In this document: positions 25,433 through 36,655 of the stretch, one piece after another
How the letters are laid out: every line of letters begins with the position of its first letter
Position numbering within the stretch: position 1 is the first letter of the stretch
Assembly (NCBI RefSeq): GCF_029227915.1
Contig: NC_079882.1
Span: forward strand, 28,014,001 to 28,078,000
Length of the DNA: 64,000 nt
Origin: Hydractinia symbiolongicarpus
Taxonomy: Eukaryota; Cnidaria; Hydrozoa; Anthoathecata; Hydractiniidae
Direction of reading: 5' to 3'
Program-made: the position numbers and the translations under genes
Notes under the pieces: generated by a model
What the model saw: only the letters and a program-made list of their open reading frames with translations
What the model was told of the DNA's origin: nothing
The model's database searches: none

Positions 25433-27109
25433 CGCAGAAAGTGCGCTCGTAGTTCAAACGAAAGAACAAAATTGAAATAGAAAGGAAAATTTTTCTGCAC
25501 CTTAAAATTCTTTGACATTTGAGTTTTTCACAAGAGGGTTTGTGTACTAAAGTGGTTAAAGAAACGAAACTTCTCTATCAATAAATATCCCAACAAGTAT
25601 TATCGATTTTCAAATGTCTACCCTTCTGCGGTTTAAATGCTATCCTCTGCTTAACTGGAAACCATTTATTTCTTTATGATCCGAGTAATTTTGTAGCTGA
25701 GAGAATCAGTTGTATTTATCAAGCGCGTCGCGAATTGCAGGGTGTAGCCCAAAAACTTTTAATTGACGCGTTGTTGCTCACATTACTGAAATGTCAAACG
25801 TCATAACGTTTCATCACAATTATTGACGTTTAGTTCACACCCTTCTTATTTTTAAGACGCCCCAAGGAATAAAAGTTATGAAATATACCTGGGCATGTGT
25901 ATATCGCATCAAATTTGCTGTAATAAATCTTGGCGGTTGATAATATATCAACAGCATAAATTGTTTCATGCGATTTCACTCAAGTGTGTGTTCCTCTATT
26001 CTTCGCAGAAGCTATATGTTATGTGTGTATTTTCTTTTCTTTCTTGTGAGAGAAAGATTTTAATGAAAGTTAGTATATAGAAACAGGTGAAAGGAAAGAA
26101 AAAAATTCACCCACATTCATTTCCAGAATTTTTGTTTGAACATCTTTCCCTCGTAAGTGATACAGCTGGTTTTACATTTAATCAAAATAGCAAATAATTT
26201 TTCTTCTTCTTCTCTTTCCTCTGATTTTTGTATTTTCTTTGAAAAACAATAATATATATTTGTACGTTTTCTATTAAAATATCTTCCTTTCTGAGAGTTT
26301 TATTTGCTTTTTTTCTTTGACAAAACTTCAAAAACTTATGACAAATATTATTTCTCCAATTATTTTTTTATGAACCTATATTTAGTGGGTGCCAGTAAAA
26401 AGGACACGCCCCCTTGTGTTAAAGAAAATCGTAACTTTAGAGATTTGACTCAAATTAAATCAAAATAATATAAGGAAGGAAGATTTTTTGTTTTCTTTTT
26501 TTTGGTTCTTAAAGCCATGTCGACTAGAATAGAACCTCGCGAATTGTAACAATAGTGGAATAAAATATTGTAAAAGTGAACATTTCATGAATTTTATACT
26601 GAAGTTACAAGAAAACAATGGCGAAAAGCAAAATATGAAATGAAAGGTTGCGAATTTCCGTCCTTATTTTATGCGGAATTTAAACCTGCGAATACAAAGA
26701 TTAATTCCATTCCCTCCCCTCTTGAAATTTTTCCTTCCCTATTCGCTACGTTGCGAGGCGGGTCTACATGTAGATAATTTCATTTTTACCCAAGCGCACA
26801 AACTCGCATCTTATAAAACTATTTTCATCCTTCTTTAGTGTTGCTATTAACTGAAGTAAAAATTAAAAACAAAGGAAAAAGTAGAAAAGAAGAAAAAGAG
26901 AAAAAAAATGTTGCTGTTGTGATTCTTCAGTCCTATTTAGAACAGAAGCTTAAATAATTTCTGAAGAAATATTTACAGCGCTATCTTTTACACGGCGATC
27001 AAAACATTAACCAAAAAAACAAAACATCAATATATACATAAAAATGGAGGTGTGCCATGCGGGATAATAAACCCACAAAAGTCTAGCAGTAACAGAACTG
27101 ACGTTTATG
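25074..27109. other. Intergenic, probable 3' flank of EXD1
   Basis: Contains a (CAA)n run at 25398-25433. No gene is recognised. Confidence 0.5.
25398..25433. repeat. (CAA)n microsatellite
   Basis: About 12 uninterrupted trinucleotide units. The poly-Cys frame read from the other strand is an artefact of this run. Confidence 0.95.
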
Positions 27110-30100
27110 TTAGTGAAATTTCTTTAACACGTTGATCCTTTCTCCATTTACGATGTCCTCTCCAACCATAGATGCTACGTGAGGTGTATCTAAAAGTTCA
27201 TCATCTGAAGGGAAATCATAACTTTCTCTTTCTGTCGTAAAAACACGACGTGTAACCGGTTCTGTTTTCGTGTTCTTCAAACTTTGCTCAATCAGTAATT
27301 GATGTATTCGGCCACGCCCTCCTACATTGGGCGTCGTGGTAATATTGACGCCCTTAGGCGAGATAGATACTTTCTTACTCTGCTTTTTATGCCTTTCCGA
27401 ATCAGCCGTTAGTTTCGGGTATTCTGATTCATTTATTGACGGCGGTGTAGTAGGGTTACTGGGACTTTTTGTTTCGTTTTTTGTTTTTGAGGTATTTGAA
27501 CCTAGGTAATTTTTTATCAATTGTTTTCCAGCTGGCGTCATTTTTGCCCTATCAGCGAAAGTTTTACTCTTTATACTCATCTCTGATATGGAATCACACG
27601 CAGAAGATAAGTATATACTTGAATCATCAGAGTCCGACGTTGACATTTGAAATTCGTCATAAAAACTTTTTTCGTCAAATTTATAAGGATCAGATTGAAA
27701 ACGATTGGAGGTTGGTTGATTATCATTTTTATTGTCAGAATAATTTGAAATGTTACTTCTGTCATCTACATTATTAGTCTTTGATATTACACTTCCTCTT
27801 GTCGTCGTCGTCGCCTTACTTGCGGCGTTCACATCTTTTTGTATAACACTCGCTTGCGTCGTTACTATATTGTTTTCAGCGCGCGAATTATTAGTTTTTA
27901 GTATTGGTTTCGTTGGGTTGAGAAGAGGCGTCTTTCTGTCCATACATTCCACAATCTCACCGTGTATCTCGCGATGTCTTTCTTTAAACTCTATCCCAGT
28001 ATCCCACGGACCTCTTCGCTTCATACTTTCCTCAAAACTTCCGCTATTGTAGTTCTCTAATTCTCTTTCTTTCAGAAAACGTCGATTGTTGCGTTTATTT
28101 TGATTGTTGTGATGTCTCCCCTGCTCTTTTAACCCTGAGATTTTTTGAAACCCCTCTGGCAATCTTTGTCGATTCACCTTTGTGGAAAAGTGGAAAGCGG
28201 TAAAAAACTCTCAAATATACTCTGTTATAATGTGTTTTTATAAGCGCTAGGTATTACAGTATAGACTCTAGGAAATTACACAATTGTGCTTAGCAAAGTC
28301 AAAAAAATCTACTCACCAGTTTGGCAGCATGGTTAGACATATCTCTCACACTGTCTAGGTAAACATCAACACCACATAGATATTCTGCCAGCAAACGTTC
28401 CATCATAACAGGGCGCAGTTCTCGAATATACATGGCGGCCTATAAAAAAGAATATTCACAAGCATTAGGACATGGTAACCTGGAGAGAAAAAAAGGCCCG
28501 AAACTGAAGATTTGAGCTGTGTTTGATATTTAAATTATTTTTTATTCTATCTGATACTTCATTTTAGGCTAGAAATGACAAGTCTGTTTAGTAAACATGA
28601 AAGGTGAATTCAATTTTTGAAATACTTCGAAAGACTAATTCCTAAACAAAGGGATTTTCTAAGTGGAATCTAAAAAATGAACATGTTCCCTCTTTAAAAC
28701 TCTCTACGAGGCACGAATAATATATTTCTTGTATATCAGCCGTGTACATCCTCCCGAATTATTTACTTTTGTACATGCTTGTATACTATATACAAGCATT
28801 TGTTAAAGCAAACATAAATACAATTCTAGTAAAGAAGAATAAGGGGTGGGGGCGTAGGGCGTATTACATATCAAATTCAGGAAGCACTAGTTATTGTTAA
28901 AAAGCAAAAAAAATCTTTTTAAAGAATCGTCACGTTGTTACTAAATTTTGCAAGTTTAGTATCAACAATGCTAAAGAAATTTATGAAAGTAAATTAAAAA
29001 AAAATGTTCAATGTTTCGTTTATTTGGACATTTGCTTAATCAAATTTTAAAGGTTTTCTATATTGTAAAAATTATTATTGGTGCTTTCTATAACAGTTGA
29101 ACCTTGAGAATTAAAAAACAATGAAAGATAAAAAATTGCAAACACTGTAAAATAATCCGCGATTTCACCCTGCACATTGCTGGCTACCCTGGAGAAATGA
29201 AACCAAACAAAGCATGGACTAAACATAAGTACAGCCTTAAAGCAGAACACAGGTAACAAAAAAATAATTGGTTTTAAAATAATGACATCTTAAAACATCT
29301 CTTTAAAAGTTGAAGACTGACAAATAGGCTTTTGAGTATTTACACGCTTCTAAACAAAACGTGTGCTCGAAATGTATGTAACAAAATGATTCATAAAAAA
29401 GTCATACCATAGCACAAACTTTAAGAAAGTCCATCTCAAGTGGTCTTTCCAGCCATATGTTTATATTTGCCTGTGAAGGAAGAATAAAAATTAAACAATG
29501 GAAGCTTCGCTAATCACTACTACTGAAACAGCATTTTGTACCTGTAACAATTTCTTCTTTTCACTTTCAAACGTGCAGTCACTGGGATTGATGTTTAAAT
29601 AAGTAACAACGCATTCTGTTAGGCTGGATACCTCTCTGAAGAAAAACAAAATCCAAAATAACTTTACCGCTTAGTTTACAAAGGTCGTAGAGTTCGTAGG
29701 TCGTAGTTGTAGAATTTAAACAGTCATTGAGTAGTTGAAATGACATATTAAATGTAGGCGGATTAATGAAGTTAAAAGAAGACCAAAATTATTGTCCTTG
29801 TCAATAATCCAACATACATAAATAACAAAAAAGATATTAAAGATGCAATTTTTGCAATATCAAGGATTTAAGACCTAACAGGTGCAGTTTTGTTGATCAA
29901 AGCGTTGGGAAAATCATAGTGTTACTATTTTTTGACATGATGTTTAAGAAAATCTATAATTCATTTTATAAAACACTGTAAAAAGAAATAATTTACTAAA
30001 CATATAATAATTTTAAAAAAAGACAAGTTTACCGCGGAAAAAACCCAGTGGATTGCTTGTGAATAAACGCATCCGCAACCTGTAGGGAGAAACATTTTAT

Positions 30101-32985
30101 GTATGCAAAATTGTTAACATTAAAATAAACATTATCAGTAAAACTGGCAAAAAAAACATAAACATTTAAAAACCACAAAACTATATCAATCCTGAATTTT
30201 AGAGTTGAAAAATAAACATTGTTCTTTTACTCTCTGTTTCCAAGTAATTATTGGTGGTGAGTTTCTTCAATCCATCCCCACCTCTCTGCTAGATATAATC
30301 ATTACACAAAAGGTGGATTATATTCTTCTGATTAAGGGATGGTCTATCTCCTTAAATTCACATAATTAATGTGACACGCAAAGTTACTATAGCATGGTAT
30401 GAGCTATGCTTTGTATCTTTACTTATCTTCTTTTTTTCAACAAACTCGTAACTACATGGAGAAATAAGAAAGACACATTCGTACCTGCGTATCAAACACG
30501 TTGACAGGTTTCACATTATATATGTAATGAAGACAATCGCTAAGCATGCGGACGTCGTGTACAACCTATTCATAAAGATTCAGTGACAAAAAATAAAATA
30601 AAAATTAATCATCACGGTGGAAAGAAATTCTAATTTGACGATAACAGTGGTTTGCTTTCAGTGCAAGTATACTTTCCCTTTGTTGTTATAAAACCAGCCC
30701 TAAACCACTACAAAAGACACGTTTTCTATTAAATTACAAATCAGGGTAGTTTATTGTTCTTTTTTTTTTTTTTTGTCCTCTTCTACATTCGATTAAAAAT
30801 AATGGTAATCTCACATCACTTACTTTTAATATGTTTTTATCCTCTAGTATACTTGCTATCCCTTCAGAAAAACAATCTTTGCCTATTGACGCAATGTCAA
30901 ATATATATACCATCTTCCTTGTACCAATTAACAATAGATTTATGTCTCCAAAGCGACTAATGTTTCGTCCTTCAGCAACCAAAGATATAACTTTTTGTGA
31001 TTTTACTTTAGAAATCTAAAGTGTCATGTAAAACATCAAAAATATGACGCTTATCTAGCAACATTCACCTGCAGTAAGGATAAATGGAACTTACAGCATT
31101 TGAGAAACCATCTCCAAGTTTTCCAATGAGTACAGCTGAAGGGGGTTCTTTTAATTCATTAGCGATTGGCTTGATATATTCGAATCCACTAAGATCTAAC
31201 CGAAGAAAATCAGTAATGGGCATGACAGGTTTGCTATTAACTTACAGCAAAAAAAGCATTTTCGATGCTAACATGCTTTCCAAACAACAAAAAAATATAT
31301 TTTGTGACTGTCAGAATAGCCACTACTTCCAAAAAACTTTTAGCAGTTCCTCTTATTATAATGAAAGGAGACTCACACAGACTTGGATCCATTTGTGGCA
31401 TTTGAAACAGAGACGTGCCAGTATCACTTGCATCCATGAATATATCTTGATCTTGTGTCACATCTTTATTCATTTTCGTTACTTTTTTATTGTTTGATTT
31501 CATCACTGACTTGTTGCCAACTGTTTTCACTCTTTCATTATCTTCGCTTTTAAAATAAAACAGATCACAACATGTTGCAAGTTTAAAAAAGATCAAATAC
31601 AAAAAATTATACAATAAGTTGCTAAATTATTTTATCTATCCCCTGAAATCCAATATCATGAAATGTTAATCAAAAGACGAACTATAAATGAACTGGGGAA
31701 GACCATTTTGAAAATATTATGATTTGCCACATTAAAATGATTTTTACAAATGTTTGACAATATATGATTTGAAACTAAAAAACTAATTTCATGTTTTACC
31801 TTCTTTCTACATCATCGTCCAACAAAGTCACTAAAAATTAAGATTTTATGAGGATAATACATTATGCAATATATGAAGCATTAGGTGAATTTTCAAAATA
31901 GTTTCACAATAGTTCATTTTATTAAAGCGTAAGAATTCATAGATTTAATACATGACAAGATTATGTATATATACAGGAAATGAAGATTTGAGGAAGTTTT
32001 TTTCGGTCTTACTGCTCACGGAGAAAGTTCATATACAAAAAGAGATAATCTGCACAAAGTTTGTTAAAAACGTGAATAAATCTAAAAGGGATCATAATAA
32101 AAGGAAGTTTGGGCAACAGAATATTATATTATATACACAACTATTAATTTTTTTTAAATAGTCTGAAAAAAAGGATATACAAGGAGCCTTTAAAACTAGT
32201 TCCTATATTTACAGGAAAAAAGCTTAATTTTAAAGTTAGACAATAGTAAAAATTTGTCTTGAAAAAAATTTTTGTCGTTGAGATATTCACATTTTAAGAT
32301 TAAATTGCACCAAAAACACTAAATGAATTCACAAATTCTTAAAAAACGCATTACGAAAAAACCACCTACAATCTTTAATTTGATCTCCAAAAAAATGTTG
32401 TTCCATTTTCATGATTTCACCAGTTTTACAATCTTTGACTAAATTAAAAAGTTAGATCAAAGTATAAAAAAACAAAAGTTGTTACAATACTTAACAGACA
32501 GCAATGTTTCATTAATCACAAGGTTTACTTTGTCTTGAATATACATATATAAGATTCTGGCTTGTAAATAAATGCACAAATATTCCTGTCGGTACCCACA
32601 GAATACATTTGGCTTATAGAAGATTTGGTTAGATTTTGGTCTTATACTTTGACATTTTAACACAGTAAAAATTTAAATTGTTGTTTTACAATCTTTTTCT
32701 GAAATTAATAAAAATTATTAAAATTAATTGAGTTCGCCTCTTCTCAGAGGGTAATTCAAATTTGGATAGCAAAATAATTAGCAAAAATCTAGCTTGGTGG
32801 TTTTGTAAAGAGCCTCTTGAAGAAATTTGAATCATAGCATCAGTACAAATTAAGTACAAATTAATCTAATTCGTACCTTTACGAAGAACTAATTTTAGTT
32901 CTTTTTGATCTATACTCTTTATAATACCTTCACAAAATCCATCACCTGTATCAATCCTCACACGACGTCCAGGAAACCTGTCCAT
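27110..32985 (-). CDS. exd1: EXD1-like piRNA-pathway protein (3'-5' exonuclease fold, probably inactive), twelve exons
   Basis: Minus-strand exons: 32985-32877, 32438-32370, 31830-31800, 31546-31377, 31240-31095, 31015-30824, 30565-30485, 30079-30033, 29635-29542, 29470-29408, 28439-28317, 28177-27110; 730 residues with all phases compatible. An Sm/LSM-like fold lies at residues 1-60 (RFPGRRVRI-TGDGF-EGII). The exonuclease fold covers about 175-375: VISLVAEGRNISR, VVHDVRMLSDCLHYIY, NVFDTQVADAF. The first motif has VAEG where active DEDD enzymes have D-x-E, and no Y-x3-D is visible in motif III, so catalysis is probably lost, as reported for mouse EXD1. Mouse EXD1 is an RNA-binding partner of TDRD12 in piRNA biogenesis. 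The tail (376-730) is mostly low-complexity with GGRGR near 661-665, a possible Tudor-ligand site. The acceptor at 31241 has an alternative about 30 bases downstream at the CTTAG/GTTAG sites. Confidence 0.88.
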
Positions 32986-34384
32986 ATCACTGATTAGAGA
33001 GTACTTCAATGTTATTTGCACTTGCTTAAATTAAAAATAGATAATTATATATACTAGCCTTGTTGTTTTGCAGTAGTTGCACATTTAAATATTTAAATTC
33101 AGTATACATGTCTGGTGTGTGATCATTACACCCCGAAAACGTATACATGCTATACAAGATTCTTACACTCTACTATAAAAAATAATGCAAAAAATTGTGA
33201 ATCAAATTACAAAAGCAGTAAAAATCACACTGAAAGTCTTTCCAATGAAGAAAAGGCTACGCTTGTGACACTTTGCACTCTCAAATTGTTTCTATAGTGT
33301 CAAGGCGTACAATTTTATTCTGCAATTACATCCTGCGTCTACAATGGGGGAGAATATTATGACAGGTATATATTTCCTTGTATTTTCGCCTTATGCAGGC
33401 TTCTCATTTTGTAAATATGTGCTTACGTGATCAATGGCTTATGCCAGTTGACCACGTTACGCAATTGTGCAGCGTACGTAATTTGCTCCAAGTACGCAAT
33501 TTCTAAAATGGCTATTTATCTGTTTAACAACGCACGTATAAAGGATGTTATGCGTGCGATACGGGCTCCAAGTTTAAACTGTGTTGCGCATTCATTTTCG
33601 GTAGAAAAGTGGGGGACGTTTTGAATCATAAACTCCAAACACGATGATTGAGCGCCTACTGGTCTCTCAATCTTAATTGCCTTTTCTACAAGTCCAAAAT
33701 AGTATGTATGACCATACTGTCATTGTAATAAATGGTTTCCAATTGTTTTGTCAAATGAAGAAATTATCTACAATTAAATCCATGATAAAATGTTTGTTCC
33801 GCCTGTAAGTTCAGTTTTGCAGACTTGATTCATCCGTGCTCCGTCAGCGTTCTCCTCCGCATCAGTTAAGAACCGCATGGCTGGATTTCTTGTGTAAGAC
33901 CTGGTTACCAACGACGAACGGGCCAGGCAAAAGAGATTTATGTCTACGTAGTTCTTTCAATTAAGTCAGGAGTCTGAATTAGCTAGGATGGTCAGGTTGG
34001 CTATGAATAGGCTTGCTCGTGGATTAAAAAGAGCAGAACTATTCAATAATTCTCAGATCTAAAAGTAATCTGTCAACGGAGGTGCACGGTCACTTCCAGA
34101 GAGATTTTTATAGTGGTTACCTTTCGCTAGCTAATTATTCCTCCATTTCCACATTTTTTTATTCTTTCCCCTACGAACTAGGTTTGTCATCACCCTGGGA
34201 AATTTTAAAAATGGCGGATGTAGCACAATTGTGATTCGTCAATTAAGCAAAATGTCAATCATCACTACGGCAACAAAGCTAAACCGAATCGTCGAATAAA
34301 ATGTTAAAACTGGTAGCAGTATGACCAGGGAAACAATGTCCACTCTTGTTATAGTTAAGCGATTACAGTTTAGTTTTTGAAGAA
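32986..34384. other. EXD1 5' flank and intergenic DNA
   Basis: No gene is seen. Short frames at 33115 and 33427 are unsupported. Fragments with CCCTGGGAA and ACCAGGGAA near 34193 and 34323 resemble ends of a palindromic repeat. Confidence 0.45.
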
Positions 34385-34426
34385 GTTTAGCCAGCTAGCA
34401 AGCTACAGCTTGCTAGCTGGCTAAAC
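34385..34426. repeat. Perfect 42-nt palindrome
   Basis: The arm GTTTAGCCAGCTAGCAAGCT (34385-34404) is followed by AC and then its exact reverse complement (34407-34426). It sits in a TAGC-rich region; similar CTAGCTAG-rich patches recur near 35050-35160, 39240-39400, 40300-40390 and 47070-47350. Confidence 0.95.
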
Positions 34427-35226
34427 ATCTTATCCAATGAAATTAACAGCTAGCTAACTAAAAATAAGGTTGAACACAATTTTTAGGATTCTTCATAAAC
34501 ATAAACATTTTATTTTTAAAATTTAGCCATTTCTACAAGCTGTATATAAATGCTAAATGTATAACACATGCTCTACCAGCTACCTAGCTAGCTACGATTT
34601 TTACTCTATTTTACTAATTTAACTCTATAACTCTATTTTACTAATTTTTATGAAAATACTTTGCAATCTTGTGTTGCTACGAAGTTTTGGAGATTTTTAC
34701 TCTATTGTGTCCAAAAACTGGCCGGGTCAAATCAACAGTACCCAAAATATGATGTTTTAATTTGTCGTAGAATGTTTGTTGGGTCTTGCTAAAAACAGAG
34801 CTCATGTGGTACATCCCTTCTTTAAAATCTAAAAGGCGCCGAAGATGGGGGCCTAACATGGTCTTTTGCCCAATCTTGTGTGTCACATCCTGCCCAGTCT
34901 TAAGACTGGCCGACCAGTCAATTTTATGTCCAAAGATTGAGCAGCGTCCTAGGATTGGGCAAAACAACACTAATACCAAAGCTTTGTTACGTCTAACACA
35001 AAGATAGAGAAAGAGAGTGAAAGTGAAAGTGACATAATATTATCAGCTGGTTAGCTAGCCAGCTACAAATAAATTCAACTGATAAATGAAAACTATTGCT
35101 CTAATGTCAAAAAATATAAATTTCTGTCATATCATATAAAAAACAAAGCTAGCTAGGTAAAATGTCTCCTTTACGCTACAAAATAGCTACATGCACTTGT
35201 TTTATAAACTCGAGGAAAGAGGTTAA
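34427..35226. other. TAGC-rich repetitive spacer
   Basis: Contains partial inverted repeats around TTTTGCCCAATCTTG (34863) and GATTGGGCAAAAC (34955). No gene. Simple AGAGAAAGAGAGTGAAAG-type sequence lies near 35007-35030. Confidence 0.45.
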
Positions 35227-35400
35227 AGGGAAGAAATTTTCGCGGGAAGAAAATTTCGCGGTTTTCGCGGTTTTTGGAAAAAACCGCGAAATTTTCTTCC
35301 CGCGAAAATTTTAAAAATTCACCGACCGCGAAATTAAATTCCCGCGAAATTTTTCGAAATTTGTTGACCGCGAAATTAAATTCTCGCGAAAATTTTTGAT
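35227..35400. repeat. Left TIR and subterminal GCGAAATT repeats
   Basis: AGGGAAGAAATTTTCGCGGG at the edge, then several CCGCGAAATT and TTCCCGCGAAAA blocks in alternating orientation up to about 35395. Confidence 0.85.
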
Positions 35401-35526
35401 TTTATTTGCATTGGAATTATAAATTCAGTGAAAACTGAGAATGGAGAAATGGCATATACATAAAAGTATCTTTTCTAACATAAGAGATGCTCTAAGAATT
35501 ACAATAATCAATAAAACTTTCATTAA

Positions 35527-36150
35527 TCAATCAGAGTCAATCGTGATAATCTTTTCCGTTTTCTTCTTGCCATCTCGCCTTTTAGTAGTTGTTTTAATGC
35601 TAATGGTCTTGCTAAAAAAACTTCGGATATCTTTCTGATTGCTCGCTTCATCTTTGGACTTGCTCTTCTTCGATTGGGATGAAGTGGAAGGTAAATTGAT
35701 GCTTTCCTCGGTCACATTATTAGGTTGTAAAAAGGATCCCAGATTTTCCTCATTCTTGGGTTCAATGTACAATTCCTCTATAAGTTGTTTATATTTTTCC
35801 ATCAACAGAAGGTTAATACAAATACCAGCAATTTTCACTGTGATTTTACATGGAATCTCCATACCGCCTTGAACGATGGGAGAGCGTCTATAATGTTCAC
35901 TTGTAAGCTTGGCATTAACGATTGCTCCTCTATCCATGAAAAATTTTGTAACACGCGAGATCTCTCGTGGAAGATGACCAACTGCATTTGTATCTCCTAT
36001 TTCGCAAACCTTGATCGCGAAACGATCAAAGGGATTTCCAAACTCGTGATGACATTCTAGAAATTGTTCTCTCTGAGGATTCCAAAAGCTTTTATAATAA
36101 TGGTATCCTCTTACTGCTGCTGAAAATTCGAAAACTTTACTGTACGCCAT
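35527..36150 (-). CDS. Transposon-encoded HIRAN-domain protein with PIP box and SIM-like C-terminus
   Basis: 207 residues, ATG at 36150. Residues about 8-108 match the HIRAN fold: VRGYHYYKSF, then NPFDRFAIKV, then VGHLPREISRVTKFFMDRG; compare NPYDxxAIKV and VGHL in HLTF. HIRAN domains of HLTF/Rad5 proteins bind single-stranded 3' DNA ends at stalled forks. The rest is a Ser/Lys-rich linker with basic stretches (KKSKSK 161-166; KRRDGKKK 190-197) that fit nuclear localisation. QKDIRSFF (172-179) fits the PCNA-binding PIP consensus Q-x-x-[ILM]-x-x-[FY]-[FY] exactly. The last residues IITIDSD (201-207) fit a SUMO-interacting motif, hydrophobic core then acid. No helicase, RING or nuclease domain is present. 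I infer a replication-coupled accessory factor of the transposon that reads DNA ends and PCNA. Its role in transposition is unproven. Confidence 0.85.
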   Translation of the reverse strand: MAYSKVFEFSAAVRGYHYYKSFWNPQREQFLECHHEFGNPFDRFAIKVCEIGDTNAVGHLPREISRVTKFFMDRGAIVNAKLTSEHYRRSPIVQGGMEIPCKITVKIAGICINLLLMEKYKQLIEELYIEPKNEENLGSFLQPNNVTEESINLPSTSSQSKKSKSKDEASNQKDIRSFFSKTISIKTTTKRRDGKKKTEKIITIDSD

Positions 36151-36655
36151 CTTACAGTGACAGTAACTTTCTTCTGTACTTTCTTGTTTCCTTCTTGTCT
36201 CAATAAGTTTGTCCTCATTGTTTGACTCTCTTTTACTTCAGTCTCCTTTACTTCAGCGAGTAAGGGGTTTCCCCCTCAAACAATAGGATAAACACGCGAG
36301 AAAATTGTTGTCTGGAAAATTTTTCTTTTCGAATGTTCATTTATTTGCTCTCATCGAAGGGTTTCCCCCTCAAACAATAGGATAAACACGCGGGAAAATT
36401 GTTGTCTGGAAAATTTTTCTTTTCGAATGTTCATTTATTTGCTCTCCCGAAACAAAAAAAAACCATTGAAAGTTTTTAATAGAAATTCGTCTCGTTTTGG
36501 ATATATAGAAATGGTCTATTAAACCACAAATTTTGTATATTTGTATTGTTCATCGATCAAAATATCTTTCACTCGTGTTCTTGAGTTTGGGTGATAAACT
36601 GACACATGTAAACAAACGCGTTCATGTGAAAAAGACAAAACAAGACGAAAGAAAA
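36151..36655. promoter_or_regulatory. Divergent promoter region between HIRAN and transposase genes
   Basis: 505 bases separate the two start codons, which face away from each other, so both promoters must lie here. It contains the 88-bp tandem repeat at 36265-36446. No clear TATA box can be assigned. Confidence 0.55.
36265..36446. repeat. Two 88-bp direct repeats in the divergent promoter
   Basis: Copies at 36265-36352 and 36359-36446 start GGGTTTCCCCCTCAAAC and end TTATTTGCTCTC; I see one difference (ACGCGAG against ACGCGGG). The period is 94 bases. A role as shared enhancer or autoregulatory site is inference. Confidence 0.9.

Noticed and set aside
25231-25518. Minus-strand ORF with a run of eleven cysteines
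   Set aside because: The Cys run is the (CAA)n microsatellite read on the other strand; nothing else in the frame looks coding.
27327-28052. Plus-strand ORFs at 27327, 27469 and 27750
   Set aside because: They overlap the last EXD1 exon on the opposite strand and are antisense shadows.
30754-31497. Plus-strand ORFs at 30754, 30831 and 31084 (up to 137 codons)
   Set aside because: They are antisense to EXD1 exons that match a known protein with correct splice sites.
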